A stretch of DNA of 64,000 bases from JBPBQZ01 sp050955105. GTDB lineage: Bacteria; Pseudomonadota; Gammaproteobacteria; Burkholderiales; Burkholderiaceae. Below, piece by piece: positions 27,086 through 39,230 of the stretch. Every line of letters begins with the position of its first letter. The first letter of the stretch is position 1. The position numbers and the translations under genes are program-made. The DNA lies in assembly GCA_050955105.1 (NCBI GenBank), contig JBPBQZ010000085.1, forward strand, positions 62,001-126,000, in the 5' to 3' direction. The notes below the pieces were generated by a model that was not told the DNA's origin, did not search any database, and saw only the letters and a list, made by a program, of their open reading frames with translations.

Positions 27086-27122
27086 TATAATCCAAAGGTT
27101 TGACCCGACTCATTCAAACCTT
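27086..27122 (+). promoter_or_regulatory. carAB promoter -10 box and leader inverted repeat
   Basis: A perfect TATAAT is at 27086-27091; the best -35 candidate, TGGAAA at 27063-27068, is weak. Directly after it, AAGGTTTGA (27095-27103) and TCAAACCTT (27114-27122) are exact inverted copies 10 bp apart, so the transcript would start within a hairpin or the DNA site would cover the start point. The leader to carA is about 240 nt. The rest of the 573-bp gap 26766-27338 shows nothing else I can support. Confidence 0.5.
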
Positions 27123-27338
27123 AGCGCCTACCCTTTCCATTCCCGTTCATCTCCGTTCGCTCGCCATGTGCGGGCGGCAATCGAGGCCAGCCGGCACGTC
27201 TTCCCGCATCTCGCGGTCGGGCGTGTGGCGCCACCGAAAGCCGCGACCGCCTGGCGTTACGCGAGCGGGGCCGGAACGAACAGCCACACGGCGGAACGGC
27301 GAAAGTGCGACGCTGGGGTTTCCATCAGGAGCCTTTCC

Positions 27339-28502
27339 GTGTTGCCGTCTTTCTCCCCAGCATTGCTTGCACTCGCCGACGGCACGGTCTTCAATGGCCA
27401 CTCAATTGGCGCTGCCGGGCATTCCACGGGCGAAGTCGTGTTCAACACGGCCATGACCGGCTATCAGGAAATTCTCACCGATCCCAGCTACGCCCGTCAG
27501 TTCGTCACCCTGACTTATCCGCATATCGGCAACACCGGCATCAACGCCGAAGACCTCGAGGCATCGCGCATTTTCGCCGCTGGCTTGATCGTGCGCGACG
27601 TGCCGCGCAGGTTGTCGAATTTCCGCAGTCATCAATCATTGGGCGATTACCTGCGCTCGCAAGGCGTGGTGGGCATCGCCGGCATCGACACGCGCCGCTT
27701 GACGCGGCTGTTGCGTGCGAACGGCGCGCAGAACGGTTGCCTGATGGCCGGCAGCGCGCCCGGCGAAACGCTGGACGCCGCCCGCGCGGTGCAACTGGCG
27801 CGCGAATTTCCCGGCTTGGCCGGTATGGACCTCGCGAAAGTCGTGTCGACACCGCACGCTTATGAATGGTCGCAAACCGAATGGCGGCTGGGCAGCGGCT
27901 TCGGCACGCTCACGGCGCCGCGTCATCGCGTCGTGGCCTTCGACTACGGCATCAAATTGAACATCTTGCGGATGCTTGCCGAACGCGGCTGCCAGGTCAC
28001 CGTGCTGCCCGCGCAGGCGAGCGCCGCCGATGCGCTGGCGTTGAATCCCGACGGCGTATTCCTCTCGAACGGCCCCGGAGATCCGGAGCCTTGCACCTAT
28101 GCGATCGAGGCGACGCGGGAATTGATCGCGCGCGGACTGCCGACGTTCGGCATCTGCCTCGGACATCAGATCATGGGTCTGGCGCTGGGCGCCAAGACCA
28201 TCAAGATGAAGACGGGGCACCATGGCGCCAATCATCCGGTGAAAGATCTCGATGACGGCCGCGTGGTGATCACCTCGCAGAATCACGGTTTCGCGGTCGA
28301 CCCGGCAACGCTGCCGGCCAACGCCCGCGTTACGCATATCTCCTTATTCGACGGCACCTTGCAGGGCTTCGCGCTCGACGACAAGCCGGCTTTTTGCTTC
28401 CAGGGTCACCCGGAAGCGTCGCCCGGTCCACACGACCTGGCCTACCTGTTCGATCGATTCACCGGGCTGATGGACGAGCGCCGCCAACGCGCGCCGGCCT
28501 GA
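27339..28502 (+). CDS. carA: Carbamoyl-phosphate synthase small (glutaminase) subunit
   Basis: A 387-residue subunit that hydrolyses glutamine and channels ammonia to CarB for carbamoyl phosphate, the precursor of pyrimidines and arginine. The N-terminal CPSase domain (LADGTVFNGHSIG, VVFNTAMTGYQEILTDPSY) is followed by the class I glutamine amidotransferase domain with nucleophile Cys273 (FGICLGHQ) and the His/Glu pair in GHPEASPGPHD. GTG 27339 was chosen: AGGAG lies seven bases before it and the protein then starts at the family position (LPSFSPALLALADG). carB follows after 153 bp, unusually far for this pair but still probably one operon. Confidence 0.96.
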   Translation: MLPSFSPALLALADGTVFNGHSIGAAGHSTGEVVFNTAMTGYQEILTDPSYARQFVTLTYPHIGNTGINAEDLEASRIFAAGLIVRDVPRRLSNFRSHQSLGDYLRSQGVVGIAGIDTRRLTRLLRANGAQNGCLMAGSAPGETLDAARAVQLAREFPGLAGMDLAKVVSTPHAYEWSQTEWRLGSGFGTLTAPRHRVVAFDYGIKLNILRMLAERGCQVTVLPAQASAADALALNPDGVFLSNGPGDPEPCTYAIEATRELIARGLPTFGICLGHQIMGLALGAKTIKMKTGHHGANHPVKDLDDGRVVITSQNHGFAVDPATLPANARVTHISLFDGTLQGFALDDKPAFCFQGHPEASPGPHDLAYLFDRFTGLMDERRQRAPA

Positions 28503-28655
28503 CCGGGCGTTCCTGCCCGCCGCGCCTGTTCCAGCGCCAAACCGAGCAGTGCCCGGGCCCGGGCGGCAAACAAGCGCCGTCGCCGAGCCTGGAATGCAGC
28601 GGCCCACGCCATGCGCGCCAAGCGCCCGGGGCCGGCTTTTACACAGTGAGAATTT

Positions 28656-31919
<3,264 letters not shown>

Positions 31920-32296
31920 CAGCGATCGCGCGTCGAAACCGTCGGCTGCCGGCGGTGCCGACGCTCGCAACTACTGAGTTGTCGACGTGCGCGAAACTGC
32001 CCGCCTTACCTCACGCGGGGCAGGCATCGCGCACTGGCGTATTCATCGGCATCCTTCCTCGAGCATGCCAGCCATTCCCGCGATGCCCTAGCCGTGCGCG
32101 CATGTTCAGCGCGGCGCGTTCGCCGAGCGCGCACCGGCAGGATGCGCGAATCGTGCAATGATTGCGCGTGGCGCAGGATTTGCGTGCGGGTTCTATCGGT
32201 AATACCGAATATTCTTGTCGCGGCTTCGGCCGGATTCCGGTTCGACCGGTTTCGGTTGGAGCCGCGGCGGTTTTTTGTCTTTTAAAAGAAACGACT
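31920..32296. other. carB-greA intergenic region
   Basis: A 377-bp region. Short open frames here (for example 31955-32161) have no ribosome site or recognisable product. CGTCGG and CCGACG around 31939-31962 could form a weak hairpin after carB, without a T-run. The greA promoter should lie in the right half, but I cannot place it with confidence. Confidence 0.45.
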
Positions 32297-32773
32297 ATGA
32301 GCACTATTCCTCTGACCAAGCGCGGCGCGGAGTTACTGAAGGACGAATTGCACCGGCTCAAGACGGTTGAACGGCCGTCGGTTATCAATTCCATCTCAGA
32401 AGCGCGCGCCCAAGGCGATCTCTCCGAAAACGCCGAATACGATGCGGCGAAGGAAAAGCAGTCTTTTATCGAAGGGCGCATCCTCGAGCTCGAAGCGAAG
32501 TTGTCGGGCGCGCAGGTGATCGATCCGATGCTGGTCGACGCGGACGGCCGTGTCGTGTTCGCCGCCACCGTCGAACTTGAAGATCTCGAGTCCGGCAACA
32601 ATGTTACTTACCAGATCGTCGGCGACGACGAGGCCGATCTCGATCACGGCCTGATCTCGATCAGTTCACCGATTGCGCGGGCGCTGATCGGCAAGTCGGA
32701 GGGCGACGTGGCGTCGGTCCAGGCGCCGGGCGGCGTGCGAGAGTATGAAATCGTCGCGGTCCGCTACTGCTGA
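32297..32773 (+). CDS. greA: Transcription elongation factor GreA
   Basis: A 158-residue secondary-channel factor that rescues backtracked RNA polymerase by stimulating transcript cleavage. The N-terminal coiled coil has the active tip ISEARAQGDLSENAEYDAAKE with the acidic pair (Asp and Glu near residues 41 and 44). The C-terminal FKBP-like domain includes DHGLISISSPIARALIGKSEGD. ATG 32297 (MSTIPLTKRGAELL) is the family start. The DUF4149 membrane protein follows 13 bp later. Confidence 0.96.
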   Translation: MSTIPLTKRGAELLKDELHRLKTVERPSVINSISEARAQGDLSENAEYDAAKEKQSFIEGRILELEAKLSGAQVIDPMLVDADGRVVFAATVELEDLESGNNVTYQIVGDDEADLDHGLISISSPIARALIGKSEGDVASVQAPGGVREYEIVAVRYC

Positions 32774-32786
32774 GCGCGCGCCGGCG

Positions 32787-33272
32787 ATGCTGATGCGACG
32801 TCTGTTCGGCGTGGTAACGATGCTGTGGGTGGGCAGCTTGCTGACGGTCGGCTATTTGACCGCGCCCGTGCTGTTTGCCACGCTGGCGCGTACCGAGGCG
32901 GGCGATGTGGTGAGCCGGTTACTGCGCATCGAAGCAATATTGGGCGTGGTGTGCGCGGTGGTGCTGTGGGTGCTTTGCAATCGGCTGCTGCGTGCCGGTG
33001 CGACCGGTTATCGGCGCGAGCGCTGGATCGTGCTGCTGATGCTGGCTTGTACGCTGCTTGGCTACTTCGCATTGCAGCCGTTCATGCATGCATTGCGCGT
33101 GGCGGCTGAACGCGACGGCGTCGATTTGTTGCATTCACCGAACGCCTGGCGCTTTGGCGTGTTGCATGCGGTATCGTCGTTGCTGTACTTGATACAGAGC
33201 CTGGCCGGACTCGCATTGGTCTGGCTGTTGCCGCCGATGGGCGGCCCGGCGGTCAGCCGCGCGGTGCGCTAA
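32787..33272 (+). CDS. DUF4149 membrane protein
   Basis: A 161-residue inner-membrane protein with four membrane segments: LFGVVTMLWVGSLLTVGYL near the N-terminus, IEAILGVVCAVVLWVLC near 48, IVLLMLACTLLGYFAL near 80, and FGVLHAVSSLLYLIQSLAGLALVWLL near 122. The order greA - DUF4149 - yhbY - rlmE is conserved in Burkholderia. Its function is not known. ATG 32787 was chosen, although another ATG six bases later is equally possible. It is very probably co-transcribed with greA. Confidence 0.82.
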   Translation: MLMRRLFGVVTMLWVGSLLTVGYLTAPVLFATLARTEAGDVVSRLLRIEAILGVVCAVVLWVLCNRLLRAGATGYRRERWIVLLMLACTLLGYFALQPFMHALRVAAERDGVDLLHSPNAWRFGVLHAVSSLLYLIQSLAGLALVWLLPPMGGPAVSRAVR

Positions 33273-33334
33273 AGGTCATCCCCAACGCGCTTGCGCGTCG
33301 AGGCGCGCCTCGCGGCGCTGCCGGACGCCAGCGC

Positions 33335-33931
33335 TTATTTATCTTGCTGGAAGGTCCGTTTGCCGCCAGTCTGGCGCTTTTTCGCACGTTTCACCGTGCC
33401 GCCGGCGGTAACCCGTTCGTTGCCGCGAACCAGTACCGTTTTGGGTTTCGAGCGTTGGCCCGGTTTGTCGGAGGGCTTGACGATCTTGACGAGGCGCGGC
33501 GCCGCATTGCTGGTTGATTGCGATGTGGTACGACCAACGCCCAGGCGTGTGACGCGTGGTGTGATACCGCTGGCAGCCGCGCTTGCGCGACGCGCTTGCG
33601 GTGACGCCGAAGCGGTGCGCGGCCGCCCGGCCGCGCGCTCGGCGGCAGTGGGGCCGGGTGCCGGGCGCCAAATCACCAGCAATTTGCCGATTTGCTGGAT
33701 CAGTCCGGCGTTTAGCCGTTCACAAAGCGCAACGCCGATGGCCGATCGTGCGGCACGGTCGTCGTCGAAAATACGGATTTTGATGAGTTCATGCGAACCC
33801 AGTGCGCGTTCGGCTTCAGCGAACACGGGTTCGGTAAGGCCGTCTGAGCCGATCATGATGACGGGTTTCAACGGATGGGCCTGCGCGCGCAAGGTAGCAC
33901 GCTGCGTGGGCGAGACATTCAACGCGGGCAT
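33335..33931 (-). CDS. yhbY: YhbY-type CRM-domain RNA-binding protein
   Basis: A 198-residue protein whose first 95 residues are a CRM (YhbY) domain: LRAQAHPLKPVIMIGSDGLTEPV near residue 14 carries the GXXG-type loop, and HELIKIRIF follows near 47. The remaining 100 residues are a basic Ala/Arg/Lys/Thr tail not found in the 97-residue E. coli protein. YhbY binds pre-50S ribosomal particles. It diverges from rlmE, another large-subunit rRNA factor, with 73 bp between starts. This supports a ribosome-assembly role. Confidence 0.88.
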   Translation of the reverse strand: MPALNVSPTQRATLRAQAHPLKPVIMIGSDGLTEPVFAEAERALGSHELIKIRIFDDDRAARSAIGVALCERLNAGLIQQIGKLLVIWRPAPGPTAAERAAGRPRTASASPQARRASAAASGITPRVTRLGVGRTTSQSTSNAAPRLVKIVKPSDKPGQRSKPKTVLVRGNERVTAGGTVKRAKKRQTGGKRTFQQDK

Positions 33932-34004
33932 TTGATTATTGTGCTCGAAGGTTTCCGGGCGGAAGCCGGAAAAAACAGCGTATTATCCTTCAACTTCCAG
34001 GCAG

Positions 34005-34649
34005 ATGGCGAAAAACCGTTTCAACGCGAATTGGCTGCACGATCACATCAACGACCCCTACGTCAAAATGGCGCAGCGCGAGGGATATCGGGCGCGCGCC
34101 GCCTATAAACTGAAAGAGATCGACGAGCAGGACAAGCTGATTCGGCCCGGCCAGGTGATTGTGGACCTGGGCGCCGCGCCGGGCAGCTGGAGCCAATACG
34201 CGCGCAATCGGCTCGCGCATGCGGGCGGCACGGGCATCGACGGGCTGGTGATTGCCCTCGACTTGCTGCCGATGGAACCGATTGCCGACGTCCATTATCT
34301 GCAGGGCGACTTCCGCGAGGAAAGCGTGGTGCATGAGCTGGAGAATTTGTTAGGGCCGCGCCGCGTAGACCTTGTACTGTCCGACATGGCCCCCAACTTA
34401 TCCGGCGTGGCGGTCGCCGACGCGGCGCGCATCGAGCATCTGTGCGATTTGGCGCTCGAATTCGCTTGCGAACGACTGAACGCCGACGGCGCGCTGCTTG
34501 TCAAATGCTTTCACGGCAGTGGATATAGTCAAATCGTTGAAAGGTTCAAGCGGCACTTCAAGATTGTGCTGCCGCGCAAGCCAAAGGCTTCGCGCGACAA
34601 GTCCGCTGAAACTTTCATCCTCGGGAAATTCCCAAAAAATGGTGTCTAG
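34005..34649 (+). CDS. rlmE: 23S rRNA 2'-O-ribose methyltransferase RlmE (FtsJ/RrmJ)
   Basis: A 214-residue SAM-dependent methyltransferase that modifies U2552 in the A-loop of 23S rRNA. SAM motif VDLGAAPGSWSQ is near residue 50, and the K-D-K-E tetrad is recognisable: Lys in RAAYKL, Asp in LSDMAPN, Lys in LVKCFHGSG and Glu in SAETF. ATG 34005 gives the family start MAKNRFNANWLHDH; an upstream frame from 33939 is unsupported. ftsH follows 159 bp later, the same rlmE-ftsH order as in E. coli. Confidence 0.95.
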   Translation: MAKNRFNANWLHDHINDPYVKMAQREGYRARAAYKLKEIDEQDKLIRPGQVIVDLGAAPGSWSQYARNRLAHAGGTGIDGLVIALDLLPMEPIADVHYLQGDFREESVVHELENLLGPRRVDLVLSDMAPNLSGVAVADAARIEHLCDLALEFACERLNADGALLVKCFHGSGYSQIVERFKRHFKIVLPRKPKASRDKSAETFILGKFPKNGV

Positions 34650-34808
34650 CTCGTTGAAAAGCCGCGCTGCGATGGACGAAAGTGCTTTCCTTGCCGCTGG
34701 CGAGGGGTGGCGGACTGCATTAGAATGCGCTAGGCGTGGCTGCGCAGTGCAGCCCTCGCGCGATCGGGGCGGACCGTCGAATCGGTCTCCCAGTGAAGGA
34801 GCAATGCT

Positions 34809-36692
34809 TTGAACAACAATATGTTTTCGAAGGCGGCAGTGTGGTTGGTCATCGCACTGGTGCTATTTACGGTGTTCAAGCAGTTTGACAAGCCGCGCGT
34901 GCAGGAAGGCGTTTCGTACTCGCAGTTCATGGACGATGCGAAAAACGGCAAGGTCAAAACCGTGATCGTGCAGGGGCGCAGCCTCACGGTAACGCCTGCT
35001 GACGGCAACAAATATCAGATTGTCTCGCCCGGAGACATCTGGATGGTCGGCGACCTGATGAAGTATGGCGTTCAGGTCAGCGGCAAGCCCGACGACGAAC
35101 CCAATGCATTGGTGTCCGCACTGTACTACCTCGGACCGACGATTTTGATCATCGGTTTCTGGTTCTACATGATGCGACAGATGCAAGGCGGCGGCAAAGG
35201 CGGGGCCTTTTCATTCGGCAAATCGCGTGCGCGCTTGATCGACGAGAACAATAACGCGATCAACTTCACCGACGTGGCGGGCTGCGACGAAGCCAAAGAG
35301 GAGGTCGCCGAACTGGTCGATTTCCTCCGAGATCCACAGAAATTCCAGAAGCTGGGCGGACGCATACCACGCGGCGTGTTGCTGGTGGGGCCGCCCGGTA
35401 CCGGCAAGACCTTGCTGGCGCGGGCGATTGCCGGCGAAGCCAAGGTGCCGTTCTTCAGCATTTCCGGTTCCGATTTCGTTGAAATGTTCGTCGGCGTGGG
35501 CGCGGCGCGGGTGCGCGACATGTTCGAGCAGGCCAAGAAGCACGCGCCGTGTATCGTCTTCATCGATGAAATCGACGCGGTCGGCCGGCATCGCGGTGCC
35601 GGCATGGGCGGCGGCAATGATGAACGCGAACAGACCTTGAACCAGATGCTGGTCGAGATGGACGGTTTCGAAGCGAATTCGGGCGTCATCGTGATCGCCG
35701 CGACCAACCGTTCCGACGTGCTCGACAAGGCGCTGCTGCGTCCGGGTCGCTTCGACCGCCAGGTTTATGTCGGACTGCCCGATATTCGCGGTCGTGAACA
35801 AATCTTGAAGGTGCATCTGCGCAAAGTGCCGATTTCGTCGGACGTCGATGCGTCGGTCATCGGTCGCGGTACGCCTGGCTTCTCGGGTGCCGACCTGGCC
35901 AATCTGGTCAACGAAGCGGCGCTGTTCGCCGCGCGGCGCGGCAAGCGCATCGTCGAAATGCAGGATTTCGAAGACGCGAAAGACAAGATCTTCATGGGAC
36001 CGGAACGCAAGTCGGCGGTGATGCGTGAGGAAGAGCGGCGCAATACTGCCTATCACGAGTCGGGTCACGCGGTGGTGGCGAAGCTGTTGCCGCTGGCCGA
36101 TCCGGTGCACAAGGTCACCATCATGCCGCGCGGTTGGGCGCTGGGCGTCACCTGGCAACTGCCCGAGCATGATCGCGTGAATCTGTATCGCGACAAGATG
36201 CTGGAGGAAATCGCCATTCTGTTCGGCGGTCGTGCGGCGGAAGAAGTGTTCCTGAACTCGATGTCGACCGGCGCTTCGAACGACTTCGAGCGGGCGACCA
36301 AGATGGCCCGTGACATGGTGACTCGCTATGGCATGTCGGACGTGCTGGGTACCATGGTGTATGTCGATACCGAGCAAGAATCGATGTTTGGCCGCATGTC
36401 GTCGAAGACGGTTTCCGAAGCGACCCAGCAAAAGGTCGATGCCGAAATTCGCCGCATTCTCGACGAGCAGTACGGCACCGCGCGACGCCTGCTGGAAGAA
36501 AGCCGCAGCAAGGTCGAATCGATGGTGAAGGCCTTGCTGGAATGGGAGACGCTCGACGCCGACCAGGTCAACGACATTATGCTGGGCCATGATCCGCGGC
36601 CGCCAAAGAGCAGCCCGCCGCCGGGCGACACGCCCACGGGCACGGGCGGTGGCACCGAGGTAAAGCCGACGGGCGCTACCGCACCCGCCTGA
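34809..36692 (+). CDS. ftsH: ATP-dependent zinc metalloprotease FtsH
   Basis: A 627-residue membrane AAA+ protease that degrades misfolded membrane proteins and regulators such as LpxC and sigma-32. Two membrane segments (about 8-24 and 108-122) flank a periplasmic domain. The AAA domain has Walker A GPPGTGKT at 194-201 and the second region of homology with the arginine finger in RPGRFDRQV. The zinc site is HESGH at 416-420. The start is TTG 34809, with AAGGAG eight bases before, giving the Burkholderia N-terminus MNNNMFSKAAVW. It is followed by a strong terminator, so folP-glmM have their own promoter or read-through. Confidence 0.97.
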   Translation: MNNNMFSKAAVWLVIALVLFTVFKQFDKPRVQEGVSYSQFMDDAKNGKVKTVIVQGRSLTVTPADGNKYQIVSPGDIWMVGDLMKYGVQVSGKPDDEPNALVSALYYLGPTILIIGFWFYMMRQMQGGGKGGAFSFGKSRARLIDENNNAINFTDVAGCDEAKEEVAELVDFLRDPQKFQKLGGRIPRGVLLVGPPGTGKTLLARAIAGEAKVPFFSISGSDFVEMFVGVGAARVRDMFEQAKKHAPCIVFIDEIDAVGRHRGAGMGGGNDEREQTLNQMLVEMDGFEANSGVIVIAATNRSDVLDKALLRPGRFDRQVYVGLPDIRGREQILKVHLRKVPISSDVDASVIGRGTPGFSGADLANLVNEAALFAARRGKRIVEMQDFEDAKDKIFMGPERKSAVMREEERRNTAYHESGHAVVAKLLPLADPVHKVTIMPRGWALGVTWQLPEHDRVNLYRDKMLEEIAILFGGRAAEEVFLNSMSTGASNDFERATKMARDMVTRYGMSDVLGTMVYVDTEQESMFGRMSSKTVSEATQQKVDAEIRRILDEQYGTARRLLEESRSKVESMVKALLEWETLDADQVNDIMLGHDPRPPKSSPPPGDTPTGTGGGTEVKPTGATAPA

Positions 36693-36715
36693 ACCGCGGG
36701 GTAAGCTTGAAAAAG

Positions 36716-36744
36716 GCCGGTGCACGTGTGCGCCGGCTTTTTTT
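36716..36744 (+). terminator. Rho-independent terminator after ftsH
   Basis: GCCGGTGCA (36716-36724) pairs with TGCGCCGGC (36729-36737) over a 4-base loop, with one G-U pair. It is followed by seven T (36738-36744) and preceded by an A-run, so it may work in both directions. It starts 23 bp after the ftsH stop codon. Confidence 0.88.
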
Positions 36745-36781
36745 ATCCGCGCACCGCGGATTTTTGGTTCGACTCTGCTCC

Positions 36782-36808
36782 GATTCTTCGGATTCTTCGG
36801 ATTCTTCG
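36782..36808. repeat. Tandem repeat, three copies of a 9-bp unit
   Basis: GATTCTTCG is repeated three times without a gap in the leader of folP, between the ftsH terminator and the folP start. Copy number could vary by slippage. If read as coding from the unsupported upstream frame it would give Asp-Ser-Ser repeats. Confidence 0.8.
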
Positions 36809-36832
36809 TTATCCGCCGCTGCCCAATCGACG

Positions 36833-37777
36833 ATGTCACGTTCGCCTCACACCGTGTTTCAAGCGCCCGAGTCCGGCCCTGCAGGCGAATTGGCCTGCGG
36901 GCGCTTTCGCTTTGCGCTGAAGCGTCCACTGGTAATGGGCATCTTGAATATCACGCCAGATTCATTTTCGGATGGCGGCCGCTATCTGTCGCAGACGGCG
37001 GCGCTCGAGCGCGCGCGAGTGATGCTCGACGAAGGCGCCGATCTGATCGATGTCGGGGGCGAATCGACGCGCCCAGGTGCGGCGGCGCTATCGCTTGACG
37101 AGGAATTGCGCCGCGTGGCGCCGGTCGTCGATGCGCTGGTGCGGGATGGCATTCCCGTTTCGGTCGATACCTATAAACCAGCGGTGATGCGCGAGGTGCT
37201 GGCCGCGGGCGCCGATATGATCAACGACATTCGCGCATTCGCCGAGCCTGGCGCGTTGGCGGCCGTGGTCGACCATGGCTGTGCGCTCTGCGCGATGCAT
37301 ATGCTGGGCGAACCGCGCTCGATGCAGCGCGATCCGGTGTATGCGGACGTGGTGACCGAGGTACGTGATTTCCTGGCGGCGCGCGTGGCGGCATTGCAAG
37401 CGGCCGGCGTGGAGCGCGCGCGTATCGTCGTCGACCCAGGTTTCGGATTCGGCAAGACGCTGGTACACAACTTCACTTTGCTGGCCCGGCTTGGCGCCAC
37501 TGCGCCCGCTGGCGTGCCGATTCTGGCTGGGCTGTCGCGCAAGTCGATGCTGAGCGCGGCGAGCGGCGGCCAAGCGCCCGAGCAGCGGCTGGCCGCCAGC
37601 CTTGGCGCCGCCGTATGCGCGGCCGAGCGTGGCGCTGCCATCATCCGCGTGCATGACGTGCGCGCCACCGTCGAGGCGCTGCGCGTCTGGGCCGCCGTGC
37701 GCGATCCGGCGGCGCAGTGGCCAAGCGTGCGAACACCTGCTGCAACTGTTCATTTAAACCAGGAGACGAATCGATGA
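36833..37777 (+). CDS. folP: Dihydropteroate synthase
   Basis: A 314-residue TIM-barrel enzyme that joins p-aminobenzoate to the pterin pyrophosphate in folate synthesis; it is the sulfonamide target. Motifs are MGILNITPDSFSDGG near residue 36, IDVGGESTRPGA near 66, SVDTYKP near 108, DPGFGFGKT near 202 and GLSRKSML near 232. The frame stays open to 36707, but that would run through the ftsH terminator, so ATG 36833 was chosen. glmM overlaps its stop codon by four bases, so the two are translationally coupled. Confidence 0.95.
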   Translation: MSRSPHTVFQAPESGPAGELACGRFRFALKRPLVMGILNITPDSFSDGGRYLSQTAALERARVMLDEGADLIDVGGESTRPGAAALSLDEELRRVAPVVDALVRDGIPVSVDTYKPAVMREVLAAGADMINDIRAFAEPGALAAVVDHGCALCAMHMLGEPRSMQRDPVYADVVTEVRDFLAARVAALQAAGVERARIVVDPGFGFGKTLVHNFTLLARLGATAPAGVPILAGLSRKSMLSAASGGQAPEQRLAASLGAAVCAAERGAAIIRVHDVRATVEALRVWAAVRDPAAQWPSVRTPAATVHLNQETNR

Positions 37778-39135
37778 ATCGCCGTTACTTCGGCACGGAT
37801 GGTATTCGTGGGCGCGTTGGCCAAACGCCGATTACGCCCGAATTCGTGCTGCGGCTGGGGTTTGCCGCGGGTCGCGTATTGGCTGGGGCGGCGCCGCGTG
37901 GCAGTGCGCAAGGCCGACCGACGGTGTTGATCGGCAAGGACACGCGCGTCTCGGGCTATATGCTCGAGGCGGCACTGGAAGCGGGCTTCTCGGCAGCCGG
38001 TGTCGACGTGATGCTGGCCGGCCCGATGCCGACGCCGGCGGTCGCTTATCTGACCCGCGCCCTGCGCTTGTCGGCCGGCGTGGTCATCAGCGCCTCGCAT
38101 AACCCGTACTACGACAATGGCATCAAGTTTTTCTCGGCCGACGGCAACAAACTGGCCGACGAGGTCGAGCAGCGCATCGAAGCACAACTCGAACAGCCGC
38201 TCGAATGCGAGCCGTCCGAGCGGCTCGGCAAGGCGCGTCGGCTCGACGATGCAGCGGGCCGCTATATCGAATTCTGCAAAAGTACCTTTCCGTCGGACTG
38301 CGATTTGCGCGGGCGCAAGCTAGTGGTCGATTGTGCGCATGGCGCGGCCTACCATATCGCGCCGCACGTATTCCATGAGCTCGGCGCGGAAGTGGTGCCG
38401 ATAGGCGACAAGCCGAACGGCTTCAATATCAACGACGGCGTCGGCGCCACGGCGCCTGAAGCGCTGCGGCACGCGGTGCAGTCGAGTCACGCCGATCTGG
38501 GCATTGCGCTCGATGGCGACGCCGACCGGGTGCAGATCGTCGACGCGCAGGGGCGCCTGTATAACGGCGATGAACTGCTTTACGTACTCGCGAGCGACCG
38601 TCTGGCAAGCGGCGCGCCGCTGCCTGGCGTGGTGGGTACGCTGATGACGAACTTCGCGATCGAGATCGCGCTGCGCGAAAAGGGCGTAGAGATGGTGCGT
38701 GCGCCGGTTGGCGATCGCTATGTGCTGGAACGGCTGCGCGAGCGCGGCTGGCAGCTAGGGGCCGAAGGCTCGGGGCATATCCTGGCGCTCGATCGCCATA
38801 CTACCGGCGACGGCATCATCTCGGCGCTGCTGGTGTTGGCGGCGGTAATGCGCAGCAAGACCCAGACGCTGGCGGGCATGCTGGAGGGGGTGAGCCTTTA
38901 TCCGCAGCGACTGATCAACGTGCGGATCCAGCCGCAGGCCGACTGGCAAGCCGATCCGTCGATCACCGAGGCAGTCGCGACGGCGGAGCGTGCCTTGGGG
39001 GACGAAGGCCGCGTCCTGATTCGCGTGTCGGGCACCGAGCCCGTGTTGCGCGTTATGGTGGAGGCGCGCAATGCGGCGCAGGCGTCGCGGCATGCCGAGA
39101 CGATTGCCGATGTGGTGCGCGCGGCATTCGCCTGA
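37774..39135 (+). CDS. glmM: Phosphoglucosamine mutase
   Basis: A 453-residue alpha-D-phosphohexomutase that converts glucosamine 6-phosphate to glucosamine 1-phosphate for peptidoglycan and LPS precursors. The start MNRRYFGTDGIRGRVG is typical. The phosphoserine is Ser108 in ISASHNP, the metal-binding loop is DGDADR near 248, and the C-terminal phosphate loop is RVSGTEPVLRVMVE near 422. It overlaps folP as ATGA and has AGGAG upstream. The order folP-glmM follows ftsH as in many proteobacteria. Confidence 0.96.
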   Translation: MNRRYFGTDGIRGRVGQTPITPEFVLRLGFAAGRVLAGAAPRGSAQGRPTVLIGKDTRVSGYMLEAALEAGFSAAGVDVMLAGPMPTPAVAYLTRALRLSAGVVISASHNPYYDNGIKFFSADGNKLADEVEQRIEAQLEQPLECEPSERLGKARRLDDAAGRYIEFCKSTFPSDCDLRGRKLVVDCAHGAAYHIAPHVFHELGAEVVPIGDKPNGFNINDGVGATAPEALRHAVQSSHADLGIALDGDADRVQIVDAQGRLYNGDELLYVLASDRLASGAPLPGVVGTLMTNFAIEIALREKGVEMVRAPVGDRYVLERLRERGWQLGAEGSGHILALDRHTTGDGIISALLVLAAVMRSKTQTLAGMLEGVSLYPQRLINVRIQPQADWQADPSITEAVATAERALGDEGRVLIRVSGTEPVLRVMVEARNAAQASRHAETIADVVRAAFA

Positions 39136-39230
39136 CACGTCTCTTGTAGTTCCCGGCAGCGTGCCGTCGCGCGCTGCCGCCGTACGCTTGGCTTTCGCAT
39201 CCTTTCACGTTCTTCCATGACAATTGCATG

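Noticed and set aside
27100..27338. Small genes or an N-terminal extension of carA in the leader
   Set aside because: The carA family N-terminus and AGGAG point to GTG 27339; the upstream frames have no ribosome site.
31955..32161. 68-residue frame between carB and greA
   Set aside because: No ribosome site, no recognisable product and codon use unlike the neighbours.
34691..34726. ftsH promoter TTGCCG...TAGAAT or a heat-shock promoter
   Set aside because: The two boxes are 24 bp apart, too far for sigma-70, and no sigma-32 pattern (CTTGAA with CCCCAT) was seen.
36707..36832. Longer folP start with a 42-residue extension
   Set aside because: It would begin before the ftsH terminator and translate through its stem, the T-run and the 9-bp repeats. 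ATG 36833 fits the family length.
39154..39179. Terminator after glmM (CGGCAGCG / CGCTGCCG)
   Set aside because: An 8-bp stem with a 10-base loop is present, but no T-run follows and the sequence is GC-rich, so support is too weak to list it as a feature.
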